A DNA stretch of 64,000 nucleotides. Source: Novacetimonas cocois. GTDB lineage: Bacteria; Pseudomonadota; Alphaproteobacteria; Acetobacterales; Acetobacteraceae. Location of the stretch: contig NZ_QEXL01000014.1 in the NCBI RefSeq assembly GCF_003311635.1, positions 49,230-113,229 on the forward strand. Reading direction: 5' to 3'. Each line of letters begins with the position of its first letter. The first letter of the stretch is position 1. The notes under the pieces are model-generated. The model did not search any database, was not told the DNA's origin, and was given only the letters and a program-made list of their open reading frames with translations. The position numbers and the translations under genes were made by a program. Positions 54,914-64,000 of this stretch are shown here, in pieces.

Positions 54914-56746
54914 ATGAACGCAGCACCGCAGCACACCGCCATCCGGCCCGACGCCCGCGTCATGGGCGTTGACCCCACGGTCATGTCCGGGGCGGAAGTA
55001 CTGCTGCGCGTTCTTCAGGATGCGGGGGTGGAGGTCGTCTTCGGCTATCCCGGCGGCGCGGTCCTGCCGATCTATGACGCCCTGTTCCGGCAGGATGCGA
55101 TCCGCCACGTGCTGGTCCGGCATGAACAGGCGGCCGTGCATGCCGCCGAAGCCTATGCCCGTTCCACCGGCAAGGTGGGGGTGGTGCTGGTCACCAGCGG
55201 GCCGGGCGGCACCAATACCGTCACCGGCCTGATGGACGCGCTGCTGGATTCCGTTCCGGTCGTGTGCTTTTCGGGGCAGGTGGGCGTGCCGCTGATCGGG
55301 ACCGACGCCTTTCAGGAGGCGGACATCACCGGCATCACCCGCCCGGCGACCAAGTTCAACTACCTCGTGCGGCAGCCGCGCGACATTGCCCCCGTGGTGC
55401 GCGAGGCATTCCATATCGCGCGCACCGGCCGTCCCGGCCCCGTTCTGGTGGACCTGCCCAAGAACCTGATGGTGGGGCCGGCGCCGTATGCTGAAACGTC
55501 GGCACCGCTGCATCCGTCCTATCGCCCCCGGTTCGAGCCCGACCGCGCCGCCGTGGCAAAGGCCGTCGCCGTGATGAAGAAGGCGCGCCGTCCGCTGTTC
55601 TATACCGGCGGCGGGGTCATCAATTCCGGCCCGCAGGCGGCGCAGGCGCTGGGGCGGCTGGTGCGCATGACGGGATTTCCCTGCACCTCCACGCTGATGG
55701 GGCTGGGCGGTTTTCCCACGACGGACCGGCAGTTCCTGGGCATGCTGGGGATGCACGGATCGTATGAAGCGAACATGGCCACCCACGACTGCGACGTGCT
55801 GATCGCGCTGGGATCGCGTTTCGACGACCGCGTCACGGGCCGCCTTGACGCGTTTTCCCCCGGTTCGTTCAGGATCCATGCCGATATCGACCCGGCGCAG
55901 ATCGGCAAGATCGTGCCCGTGGACCTTGGCATCGTGGGGGATGCGGGGCGTGTCATCGAAATGATGATCGAGGAATGGGAACGCACCCCCACGCCCGCCA
56001 CGCAGGCCGACAGCCTTGATCCATGGTGGGCGCAGATCGGGACATGGCGCGAACGCGACAGCTTCGGATTCCGTCAGGACATGGCGCCTTCTTCCATTAT
56101 CCGTCCCCAGTACGCCATCAGCCGCCTGTATGAAATGACGCGCCAGCTGGGCCGTGACACCTATGTCACCACGGAGGTGGGGCAGCACCAGATGTGGGCG
56201 GCGCAGCATTTCCAGTTCGACCGTCCCAATCACTGGATGACGTCGGGCGGTCTGGGCACGATGGGATACGGGCTGCCTGCGGCCGTGGGCGCGCAAATCG
56301 CCCATCCCGACGCGCTGGTGATCGACATCGCGGGCGAGGCCTCGACCCTGATGAACATTCAGGAACTGGGCACGATCGCGCAGTACCGCCTGCCGGTGAA
56401 GCTGTTCATCCTGAACAACGAATACATGGGCATGGTGCGCCAGTGGCAGCAGCTTCTGCATGACTCGCGCTATTCCGAAAGCTATAGCGCCGCCCTGCCG
56501 GATTTCGTGCGCCTTGCCGAAAGTTTCCATGGCCGCGGCCTGCGGGCGACCTGCGTCGGGGAACTTGACGGGGTCATCGCGGAAATGCTGGCCCATCCCG
56601 GCGCGGTGGTCGCGGACATCCACGTCGCGCAGGAGGAAAACTGCTATCCCATGATCCCCTCGGGGGCGGCGCACAACCAGATGCTGCTGGGTCCCGATCA
56701 GGATGACGGGGTGGAAGTCAGCGCCGAGGGACGGATGCTCGTCTGA
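54914..56746 (+). CDS. ilvB: Acetolactate synthase large subunit
   Basis: This 610-residue ThDP enzyme has FGYPGGAVLPIYDALF with the catalytic Glu of the HEQAAVHAAEAYAR stretch, GPGGTNTVTGLMDA, and a C-terminal ThDP-Mg site (DIAGEASTLMNIQELGTI...NNEYMGMV; the first part reads GEA instead of the common GDG). It condenses two pyruvates (or pyruvate + 2-oxobutyrate) in valine/leucine/isoleucine synthesis. A 54868-54892 hairpin (GGCGCCGTC/GACGGTGCC) and AAAGGAG precede the ATG. It is first of ilvB-ilvN-ilvC. Confidence 0.95.
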   Translation: MNAAPQHTAIRPDARVMGVDPTVMSGAEVLLRVLQDAGVEVVFGYPGGAVLPIYDALFRQDAIRHVLVRHEQAAVHAAEAYARSTGKVGVVLVTSGPGGTNTVTGLMDALLDSVPVVCFSGQVGVPLIGTDAFQEADITGITRPATKFNYLVRQPRDIAPVVREAFHIARTGRPGPVLVDLPKNLMVGPAPYAETSAPLHPSYRPRFEPDRAAVAKAVAVMKKARRPLFYTGGGVINSGPQAAQALGRLVRMTGFPCTSTLMGLGGFPTTDRQFLGMLGMHGSYEANMATHDCDVLIALGSRFDDRVTGRLDAFSPGSFRIHADIDPAQIGKIVPVDLGIVGDAGRVIEMMIEEWERTPTPATQADSLDPWWAQIGTWRERDSFGFRQDMAPSSIIRPQYAISRLYEMTRQLGRDTYVTTEVGQHQMWAAQHFQFDRPNHWMTSGGLGTMGYGLPAAVGAQIAHPDALVIDIAGEASTLMNIQELGTIAQYRLPVKLFILNNEYMGMVRQWQQLLHDSRYSESYSAALPDFVRLAESFHGRGLRATCVGELDGVIAEMLAHPGAVVADIHVAQEENCYPMIPSGAAHNQMLLGPDQDDGVEVSAEGRMLV

Positions 56747-56849
56747 CCCATCATCCGCGGGGCGGTTCCGCCGTTCCGCCTTGTCGTGTCATGCCATGTC
56801 CGCCCTGCAGGAGGCGGCCGGCGTCAATCAGAGTGCAGGAAACAAGATC

Positions 56850-58441
<1,592 letters not shown>

Positions 58442-58486
58442 TCGCCTGTCGCAGTCAGGTCATCGGGGGACGCATGTGCCCCGGCG

Positions 58487-58519
58487 AACGCCGCCCGGAT
58501 CCGTCCGGGCGGCGTTTTT
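58487..58519 (+). terminator. Rho-independent terminator of ilvBNC
   Basis: AACGCCGCCCGGA (58487-58499) and TCCGGGCGGCGTT (58504-58516) form a perfect 13-bp stem with a 4-nt loop, followed by T5. Confidence 0.95.
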
Positions 58520-58703
58520 CATTATGGGCCGCCCATGCGCGATGACGGCCACGGCGGGGGAACCCGAATCGGGGGGCGATGAATTTATTGTATTGTCCCC
58601 GCCCCGCATGGGCGCGTGACAGGCGGGGGTGCGTAATGCAACCATGCCCCTCCCCAAGGTCTGCGCCCCGTGATGGGCCGGTTGCAACTGTGACGGAGTT
58701 ATC

Positions 58704-59402
58704 GTGCCAATGGTGGATTTTGTCATTCCCCCGCCTGTCCAGCCGACGGTCAATGTCAGGAATACGGAGGCACTGTTTCCCGTGCGCCGCATCTGGTGTG
58801 TCGGACAGAACTATGCCGATCATGCGCGCGAAATGGGGGGCAATCCCGAACGGAACGAGCCCTTTTTCTTTGCCAAGCCATCCGATGCGGTGGTGCCCGG
58901 CGGTGGGCTGCTCGATTTTCCCGTCGCGACATCCGACCTGCATCACGAGGTCGAACTGGTGGCCTGCATCGGGCGCGATGGGGAAAACATTCCCGTCGAA
59001 AAGGCGCTGTCCTACATCTACGGCTATGCCGTGGGGCTGGACATGACGCGCCGCGACCTGCAGGCCGCGGCCAAGAAGGCGGGGCGTCCGTGGGCGCTGG
59101 CCAAGGGGTTTGACCAGTCCTGTCCCATCGGGACCATCCGCCCGGTGTCCGAAATCGGCCACCCGGCAAAGGGGCGCATCACCCTGAGCGTCAATGGCGA
59201 GGAACGGCAGGCGGGCGACCTGTCGGACATGATCTGGTCGGTGGCGGAAATCATTTCCGTCCTCAGCCGTTTCGTGGCCCTTGCGCCGGGCGACCTCATC
59301 ATGACCGGCACCCCGGCGGGGGTCGGCCCGGTCCGGCGTGGCAATGTGCTGCACGCCGTGTGCGAAGGGGTCGGTGAACTCAGCGTCACATACGGCCGGT
59401 AA
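58704..59402 (+). CDS. Fumarylacetoacetate hydrolase (FAH)-family protein
   Basis: This 232-residue protein has the FAH-domain motifs RIWCVGQNYADHAREMG, FAKPSDAVVPGG, DLHHEVELVACIG (E-x-E-type metal ligands) and ILIMTGTPAGVGPV-like DLIMTGTPAGVG. Members hydrolyse acylpyruvates or act as oxaloacetate decarboxylases/isomerases in aromatic or small-acid metabolism. The exact substrate is not clear. The start is GTG 58704 or ATG 58710 two codons later. Confidence 0.9.
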   Translation: MPMVDFVIPPPVQPTVNVRNTEALFPVRRIWCVGQNYADHAREMGGNPERNEPFFFAKPSDAVVPGGGLLDFPVATSDLHHEVELVACIGRDGENIPVEKALSYIYGYAVGLDMTRRDLQAAAKKAGRPWALAKGFDQSCPIGTIRPVSEIGHPAKGRITLSVNGEERQAGDLSDMIWSVAEIISVLSRFVALAPGDLIMTGTPAGVGPVRRGNVLHAVCEGVGELSVTYGR

Positions 59403-59476
59403 GGCGCCCCCCTCGGGGCGTTGTTCCCATCCGGTCATCCTATCATTCCATATCATCCGCACAGGAGAGACAGATC

Positions 59477-60553
59477 ATGCAATATCGTCAGCTTGGGCGC
59501 TCCGGCCTGCGTATTTCCGCCTTTACGCTGGGGACGATGACCTTTGGCGGCAAGGGCGACTTTGCCAAGACGGGCAATACCGACCTTGCCGGGGCAAAGC
59601 GCCAGATCGACATGTGCGTGGATGCCGGGATCAACATCTTCGACACGGCCGACATCTATTCCTCCGGCGTGTCGGAGGAAATCCTTGGCGCGGCGCTGAA
59701 GGGGCGTTCGCCCGATCTGCTGGTCAGTTCAAAGGCCCGTTTCACCATGGGGCCGGGGGCGAATGACGCCGGGTCCTCGCGCTATCACCTGATCAATGCG
59801 TGCGAAGCCAGCCTGAAGCGGCTGGGACGTGATCATATCGACCTGTATTACCTGCATGAATGGGACGGGCAGACGCCGCTCGATGAAACGCTGGAGGCGC
59901 TTGATACCCTGACGCGCAGTGGCAAGATCCGGTATGCGGGGGTTTCCAACTTCTCCGGCTGGCACCTGATGAAGGCGCTGGGCACGGCGGAACGCAACCG
60001 TCTGATCGCGCCGGTGGCGCAGCAGATCTACTACTCCCTCCAGGCGCGTGAGGCGGAATACGAACTGCTGCCGCTGGCGGTGGATCAGGGCATTGGCGTG
60101 CAGGTCTGGAGCCCGATGGCAGGAGGCCTGCTGTCGGGGAAATACCGGCGTGGCAAGCCGCAGCCGACAGGAACGCGCCAGATCGAGAAATGGGGCGAAC
60201 CCCCCGTCTATGACATCGAGAAACTGTATGACGTTGTCGAGGTCCTGGTCGCCATCGCGGCCGAGCGCGGGGTTTCGGCGGCACAGGTCGCACTGGCATG
60301 GGTGGCGCATCGCCCGGCGATTACCTCCATCCTGATCGGCGCGCGCAACGATACGCAGCTGGCCGATAACCTGAAGGCCGCGGAACTGAGCCTGAGCGCC
60401 GAGGAAATGGAGCGTCTGGACAAGGCCAGCGCGCCGCCGGTGCTGTATCCGTACTGGCATCAGGCCAGCACCGCGTCCGACCGCCTGTCCCCCGCCGACC
60501 TGCTGCTGCTTGCCCCCACCATCGCGGAACGGGCAAAGGACGGAAAGGCCTGA
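59477..60553 (+). CDS. Aldo/keto reductase
   Basis: This 358-residue (alpha/beta)8 protein has INIFDTADIYSSGVSEEILG (catalytic Asp and Tyr), the Lys of VSSKARFTMGPG, an HEWDGQTPLDETLEAL segment with the active-site His, and LIGARNDTQLADNL for NADPH. This is the AKR11/12-like (YajO/tas) group. It reduces aldehydes/ketones with NADPH. AGGAGAGAC precedes the ATG. It follows the FAH gene by 74 nt and may be co-transcribed. Confidence 0.93.
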   Translation: MQYRQLGRSGLRISAFTLGTMTFGGKGDFAKTGNTDLAGAKRQIDMCVDAGINIFDTADIYSSGVSEEILGAALKGRSPDLLVSSKARFTMGPGANDAGSSRYHLINACEASLKRLGRDHIDLYYLHEWDGQTPLDETLEALDTLTRSGKIRYAGVSNFSGWHLMKALGTAERNRLIAPVAQQIYYSLQAREAEYELLPLAVDQGIGVQVWSPMAGGLLSGKYRRGKPQPTGTRQIEKWGEPPVYDIEKLYDVVEVLVAIAAERGVSAAQVALAWVAHRPAITSILIGARNDTQLADNLKAAELSLSAEEMERLDKASAPPVLYPYWHQASTASDRLSPADLLLLAPTIAERAKDGKA

Positions 60554-60585
60554 GGACAGGTGTTCCAGTCGCTATAGATAAGATA

Positions 60586-60668
60586 ACAGAAGTTTCCGGG
60601 TGCCGCCTTTTTTCGGAAAGGCGGCGTTCTTTCGAAGCTTTTTGAAAAAAGCTTCACCAAAAACTTCC
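60586..60668 (+). repeat. Intergenic three-helix repeat, copy 10
   Basis: Forward copy. The cap is GCCGCC...GGCGGC with the inner stem TTTTTT-cg-GAAA partly opened. The second hairpin GAAGCTTTTT / AAAAAGCTTC is perfect, and the left outer arm is AGAAGTTTCCGG. Confidence 0.87.
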
Positions 60669-60765
60669 TGACGGTTTTCGCGGTTTCTGCGCTGTATCCG
60701 GAAGCGATCCTGCCATCTGGAAATGTGATGGCGACGGGAAAAAACAGGATGGTTCGTGATAGGAT

Positions 60766-60838
60766 TCCTGAATGCCGGAAGCTGACAGGTAATATTGCAC
60801 CGCAGACAGGAAACGCCTGTCAGTAACCGGGTTCAGGA
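60766..60838 (+). ncRNA. Structured inverted repeat with two mutually exclusive hairpins
   Basis: TCCTGAA (60766-60772), CCGG (60775-60778) and CTGACAGG (60782-60789) pair in order with TTCAGGA (60832-60838), CCGG (60827-60830) and CCTGTCAG (60816-60823). Alternatively GACAGG (60805-60810) pairs with CCTGTC (60816-60821) around AAACG, which would break the inner long-range pairing. Whether it is transcribed is unknown; it could equally be a DNA palindrome. Confidence 0.4.
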
Positions 60839-60982
60839 CCGGGATGTCTGCTGACCCACGTTCGCACAATACATTCCTACGTTCATGATGAAGGCGATAT
60901 CCGCCATCCCCCCGGAATGCCTCATCCCCCATCAGGATACGCGTTGCGCGAATGGCCGCCCGGAGAAGAAGTCACGCCAGCC

Positions 60983-60996
60983 TTGATCCAGATTAA
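60983..60996 (+). promoter_or_regulatory. FNR-like near-palindrome
   Basis: TTGAT-CCAG-ATTAA differs by one base from the FNR consensus TTGAT-N4-ATCAA. It is 213 nt before clpB, so its target, if any, is unclear. Confidence 0.35.
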
Positions 60997-61208
60997 GTAG
61001 CATTTCACCAACCGGTGATCATCTGGGACGGCGGATGTGTCCGATGCTGCTGGAGACTGGAAAGGGGTGTGGAAACATGGGATTGCCATCTTGTAATAAC
61101 ATGCGTCCCTACCCACCTGTGAAACCAGCCGCTGTGCCGTTGCCTCTCTATCTGGGACGGCAAAAGCGGACCTGTTTTGTCGCCTGAGAATAAGGGACGG
61201 GGGAATTT

Positions 61209-63812
61209 ATGAATATCGAGAAGTTTACGGAACGTTCGCGCGGGTTTCTTCAGGCCGCGCAGACGATCGCGATGCGTGAATACAACCAGCAGCTGACGCC
61301 GGAGCACCTGCTCAAGGCGCTGCTGGATGATGACCAGGGGGCCGCGTCCTCGCTGATCCGCGCGGCAGGGGGGCAGCCGCCCGCCATTGCCGCCGCCGTT
61401 GACGCGGCACTTGCCAAGCTGCCGAAGGTGCAGGGCGGTGGCGCGGGACAGCCCAATGCGACGCCGGATCTCGTGCGCCTGCTGGATGCCGCCGAACAGG
61501 CCGCGCAGAAGGCCGGGGACGAATATGTGGCGCAGGACCGCCTGCTTGCCGCTATCGCGGCGTCCGAGACGCCGGCCGGTCAGGCGCTGCGTGCGAATGG
61601 CGCCACGCCACAGGCCCTCGACAAGGCCATTGCAACCATCCGCAAGGGACGCACCGTGACCAGTGAAAACGCCGAAGCCAGTTTCGACGCGTTGAAGAAA
61701 TATGCCCGCGACGTGACCGAGATCGCCCAGCAGGGCAAGCTTGATCCCGTCATCGGCCGTGACGAGGAAATCCGCCGCGCCATTCAGGTGCTGGCGCGTC
61801 GCAGCAAGAACAACCCGGTCCTGATCGGTGAGCCCGGCGTGGGCAAGACCGCGATCGTCGAAGGGCTGGCGCTGCGTATCGTCAACGGTGACGTGCCGGA
61901 AGCACTAAAGAACAAGAAGCTGCTGTCGCTCGACATGGGCGCGCTGGTGGCTGGCGCAAAATATCGCGGCGAGTTCGAGGAGCGTCTCAAGGCCGTCCTG
62001 AAGGAAATCGAGGCCGCCGAGGGGCAGGTCATCCTGTTCATCGACGAAATGCACACCCTTGTCGGCGCCGGGCGTTCGGACGGGGCGATGGATGCCTCCA
62101 ACCTCATCAAGCCGGAACTGGCGCGCGGCGTGCTGCATTGCATCGGCGCGACGACGCTGGACGAATATCGCAAGTATATCGAAAAGGACGCGGCCCTCGC
62201 CCGTCGGTTCCAGCCTGTCTATGTGGGTGAGCCGACGGTGGCGGACACGATCTCGATCCTGCGTGGCATCAAGGAAAAGTACGAACTGCATCACGGCATC
62301 CGTATTTCCGATGGTGCGCTGGTTGCGGCGGCGACATTGTCGAACCGCTACATCACCGACCGCTTCCTGCCGGACAAGGCGATCGATCTGGTGGACGAAG
62401 CCGCAAGCCGCCTGCGCATGCAGATCGACAGCAAGCCGGAGGAACTCGACGAACTCGACCGTCGCCTGATCCAGCTCAAGATCGAGCGTGAGGCCATCCG
62501 CAAGGAAGACGATGCCGCCAGCAAGGAACGCCTGGTCAAGCTGGAGCTTGAACTGTCGGACCTTCAGGAAAAGTCGGATTCCCTGACCGCGGCGTGGCAT
62601 GCGGAAAAGGATCGCGTCAACGCGGTGCAGAAACTGCAGGAAGAACTCGACCAGGTGCGCTCGGATGTCGAGGTCGCGCAGCGTCGTGGTGATCTCGGGC
62701 GTGCGTCCGAACTGATGTATGGCCGCCTGCCCGCCCTGCAGGCCCAGATCGCGCAGGCACAGGAAGAGGCGGACCAGGCCAGCAAGGGCGAGGGCATGGT
62801 CAGTGATACCGTGACCGATCAGGGAATCGCTGCCGTGGTGTCGCGCTGGACCGGCGTGCCGGTGGAACGCATGCTCGAAGGTGAGCGCGCCAAGCTGCTG
62901 CGGATGGAAGATGAACTGCGCAAGAGCGTGGTGGGTCAGGAACCTGCGCTCAAGGCCGTGTCCGACGCGGTGCGTCGCGCGCGCGCCGGGTTGCAGGATC
63001 CCAACCGCCCGATCGGTTCGTTCCTGTTCCTCGGCCCGACGGGCGTGGGCAAGACCGAGCTGTGCAAGGCGCTGGCCCGCTTCCTGTTCGATGACGAGAA
63101 GGCGCTGCTGCGCATCGACATGAGCGAGTTCATGGAAAAGCACGCGGTGTCGCGTCTGGTTGGCGCCCCTCCCGGCTATGTCGGATATGAGGAAGGCGGC
63201 GTCCTGACGGAGGCCGTGCGTCGCAAGCCATATCAGGTCATCCTGTTCGATGAGGTTGAAAAGGCGCACGAAGATGTCTTCAACATCCTGCTGCAGGTGC
63301 TTGACGATGGTCGCCTGACGGATGGGCAGGGGCGGACGGTCGATTTCCGCAATACCCTGATCGTGCTGACCAGCAACCTTGGCTCCGACGTGCTGGCGCA
63401 CCTGCCGGATGGGCAGTCGGTGGAAAGCGTGCGTCCAGAGGTGATGAAGGTGGTCCGCGATCACTTCCGGCCGGAATTCCTGAACCGTCTGGATGAAATC
63501 ATCCTGTTCTCCCGTCTGCAGAAGGCGGACATGGGCAAGATCGTGGAAATCCAGATCGGACGGCTGCGCAAGCTGCTGGCGGATCGCAGCATTACGCTGG
63601 ATCTCGACAAGGCGGGCGAGACGTGGCTGGCGGATGCCGGGTACGATCCGGTCTATGGCGCGCGTCCGCTCAAGCGGGTGATCCAGCGCAGCCTGCAGAA
63701 TCCGCTGGCGGGTCTGCTGCTTGCTGGGGACATTCATGATGGCGAGACGGTGAAGGTTTCGGCGTCGGACGATCACCTGACGATTGACGGGCATGTTGTT
63801 GACGGGGACTGA
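61209..63812 (+). CDS. clpB: Chaperone ClpB (Hsp100 disaggregase)
   Basis: This 867-residue protein has an N-terminal Clp_N domain (residues 1-145) and two AAA+ modules: Walker A GEPGVGKT at 207-214, Walker [14 protein letters not shown], and a second Walker A GPTGVGKT near 610 with [15 protein letters not shown] coiled-coil M-domain lies between about 410 and 530. The length is normal for ClpB. It rescues aggregated proteins with DnaK. The ATG 61209 is preceded by ACGGGGGAA. An intrinsic terminator follows. Confidence 0.97.
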   Translation: MNIEKFTERSRGFLQAAQTIAMREYNQQLTPEHLLKALLDDDQGAASSLIRAAGGQPPAIAAAVDAALAKLPKVQGGGAGQPNATPDLVRLLDAAEQAAQKAGDEYVAQDRLLAAIAASETPAGQALRANGATPQALDKAIATIRKGRTVTSENAEASFDALKKYARDVTEIAQQGKLDPVIGRDEEIRRAIQVLARRSKNNPVLIGEPGVGKTAIVEGLALRIVNGDVPEALKNKKLLSLDMGALVAGAKYRGEFEERLKAVLKEIEAAEGQVILFIDEMHTLVGAGRSDGAMDASNLIKPELARGVLHCIGATTLDEYRKYIEKDAALARRFQPVYVGEPTVADTISILRGIKEKYELHHGIRISDGALVAAATLSNRYITDRFLPDKAIDLVDEAASRLRMQIDSKPEELDELDRRLIQLKIEREAIRKEDDAASKERLVKLELELSDLQEKSDSLTAAWHAEKDRVNAVQKLQEELDQVRSDVEVAQRRGDLGRASELMYGRLPALQAQIAQAQEEADQASKGEGMVSDTVTDQGIAAVVSRWTGVPVERMLEGERAKLLRMEDELRKSVVGQEPALKAVSDAVRRARAGLQDPNRPIGSFLFLGPTGVGKTELCKALARFLFDDEKALLRIDMSEFMEKHAVSRLVGAPPGYVGYEEGGVLTEAVRRKPYQVILFDEVEKAHEDVFNILLQVLDDGRLTDGQGRTVDFRNTLIVLTSNLGSDVLAHLPDGQSVESVRPEVMKVVRDHFRPEFLNRLDEIILFSRLQKADMGKIVEIQIGRLRKLLADRSITLDLDKAGETWLADAGYDPVYGARPLKRVIQRSLQNPLAGLLLAGDIHDGETVKVSASDDHLTIDGHVVDGD

Positions 63813-63842
63813 CGCGTGGATGCGGGATGCCGGACGTGAAGG

Positions 63843-63872
63843 AGGGGAGGCGAAAGCCTCCCCTTCTTTTTT
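63843..63872 (+). terminator. Rho-independent terminator of clpB
   Basis: AGGGGAGGC and GCCTCCCCT form a 9-bp stem around GAAA, followed by a run of seven T after TC. It lies about 30 nt after the clpB stop. Confidence 0.93.
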
Positions 63873-63964
63873 TGGATTTTTTTTAGGGCGTGCGTGCCGG
63901 GAATGGGAGTTTTCGGGTTAGGTTTGCCGGTTTTCCGCCGTTTTTTCTGGTGTTGGATAAGGCG

Positions 63965-63993
63965 TTGACAATGGGGGTCGATCTCCTTAAAAC
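63965..63993 (+). promoter_or_regulatory. Candidate strong sigma70 promoter at the window edge
   Basis: A perfect -35 TTGACA (63965-63970) and TAAAAC (63988-63993) are separated by exactly 17 nt. The gene it would serve is beyond the window. Confidence 0.5.
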
Positions 63994-64000
63994 CCGCTTC

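Larger units (their letters stand above)
60554..61208. other. Long intergenic region before clpB
   Basis: This 655-nt gap holds repeat copy 10, a long structured inverted repeat (60766-60838), an FNR-like near-palindrome (60983-60996) and a 12-bp direct repeat (61021-61032 and 61150-61161). Open frames in it lack ribosome binding sites and look like chance. A heat-shock promoter is expected before clpB; CTTGTA at 61090 with a C-rich segment 16 nt later is a weak candidate. Confidence 0.5.

Noticed and set aside
54809..56674. Long minus-strand open frame (621 codons) across ilvB
   Set aside because: The plus-strand frame encodes an unmistakable acetolactate synthase. High GC makes long antisense open frames common, and the antisense translation is His/Arg/Gln-rich with no domain.
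60654..60932. Small minus-strand ORF in the clpB upstream gap
   Set aside because: It has no ribosome binding site or family, and it runs through the structured inverted repeat and into repeat copy 10.
61905..63794. Long minus-strand open frame (629 codons) across clpB
   Set aside because: It is the antisense shadow of a well conserved gene, with no start context and no recognisable product.

Overview
The window looks like the chromosome of an acetic acid bacterium (Acetobacteraceae, Komagataeibacter/Gluconacetobacter-like). This is an inference from three things: a GC-rich backbone, a complete hopanoid operon (hpnA-B-C-D-E-shc-hpnG with hpnL divergent), and an acetate kinase/phosphoketolase pair. 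No database search was possible.

Layout. 1-9278: hopanoid biosynthesis, from farnesyl-PP condensation (HpnD/C/E) to squalene, cyclisation (Shc) and side-chain maturation (HpnG). 9734-13343: ackA-xfp, with an FNR-type box upstream of ackA. 13740-19107 (minus strand): a MarR-controlled efflux operon (MarR, AaeB-like FUSC protein, DUF1656, HlyD-like fusion protein, NodT-type outer membrane lipoprotein). 19305-24184: two small membrane-associated proteins, a polyamine-type ABC set with a lost P-loop lysine and a shrunken permease, a YcgN-like cysteine-cluster protein and a YgjP-like metalloprotease.

24285-30885: tRNA-Leu(UAA) with a strikingly AT-rich integrative element inserted at its 3' end. 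The element is bounded by 25-bp direct repeats and carries a tyrosine integrase, an unknown protein, an HUH replication protein, a MOBV-type relaxase behind a nested inverted-repeat region, a small unknown protein and a serine recombinase. It reads as an integrated mobilizable plasmid.

31299-47873: GH92 mannosidase, L-serine dehydratase, a small ABC exporter, an APC permease, a TonB-dependent receptor, a class III aminotransferase, a membrane protein ending in a 9-bp tandem repeat, an NCS1 permease and HisC. 48109-63812: NAD kinase, a lipid kinase, HldE, a CDF transporter, SerB/MiaA (divergent), ilvB-ilvN-ilvC with a strong terminator, an FAH-family hydrolase, an aldo/keto reductase and ClpB.

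The most unusual signal is an approximately 80-bp intergenic repeat present ten times in the backbone and absent from the island. Each copy can fold into a three-helix junction, and its second helix differs between copies by paired, compensating changes. Other candidates are the oriT-like region and integrase arm-site pairs of the island, the catalytically altered ABC system, a mutually exclusive hairpin pair upstream of clpB, and several operator-like dyads.
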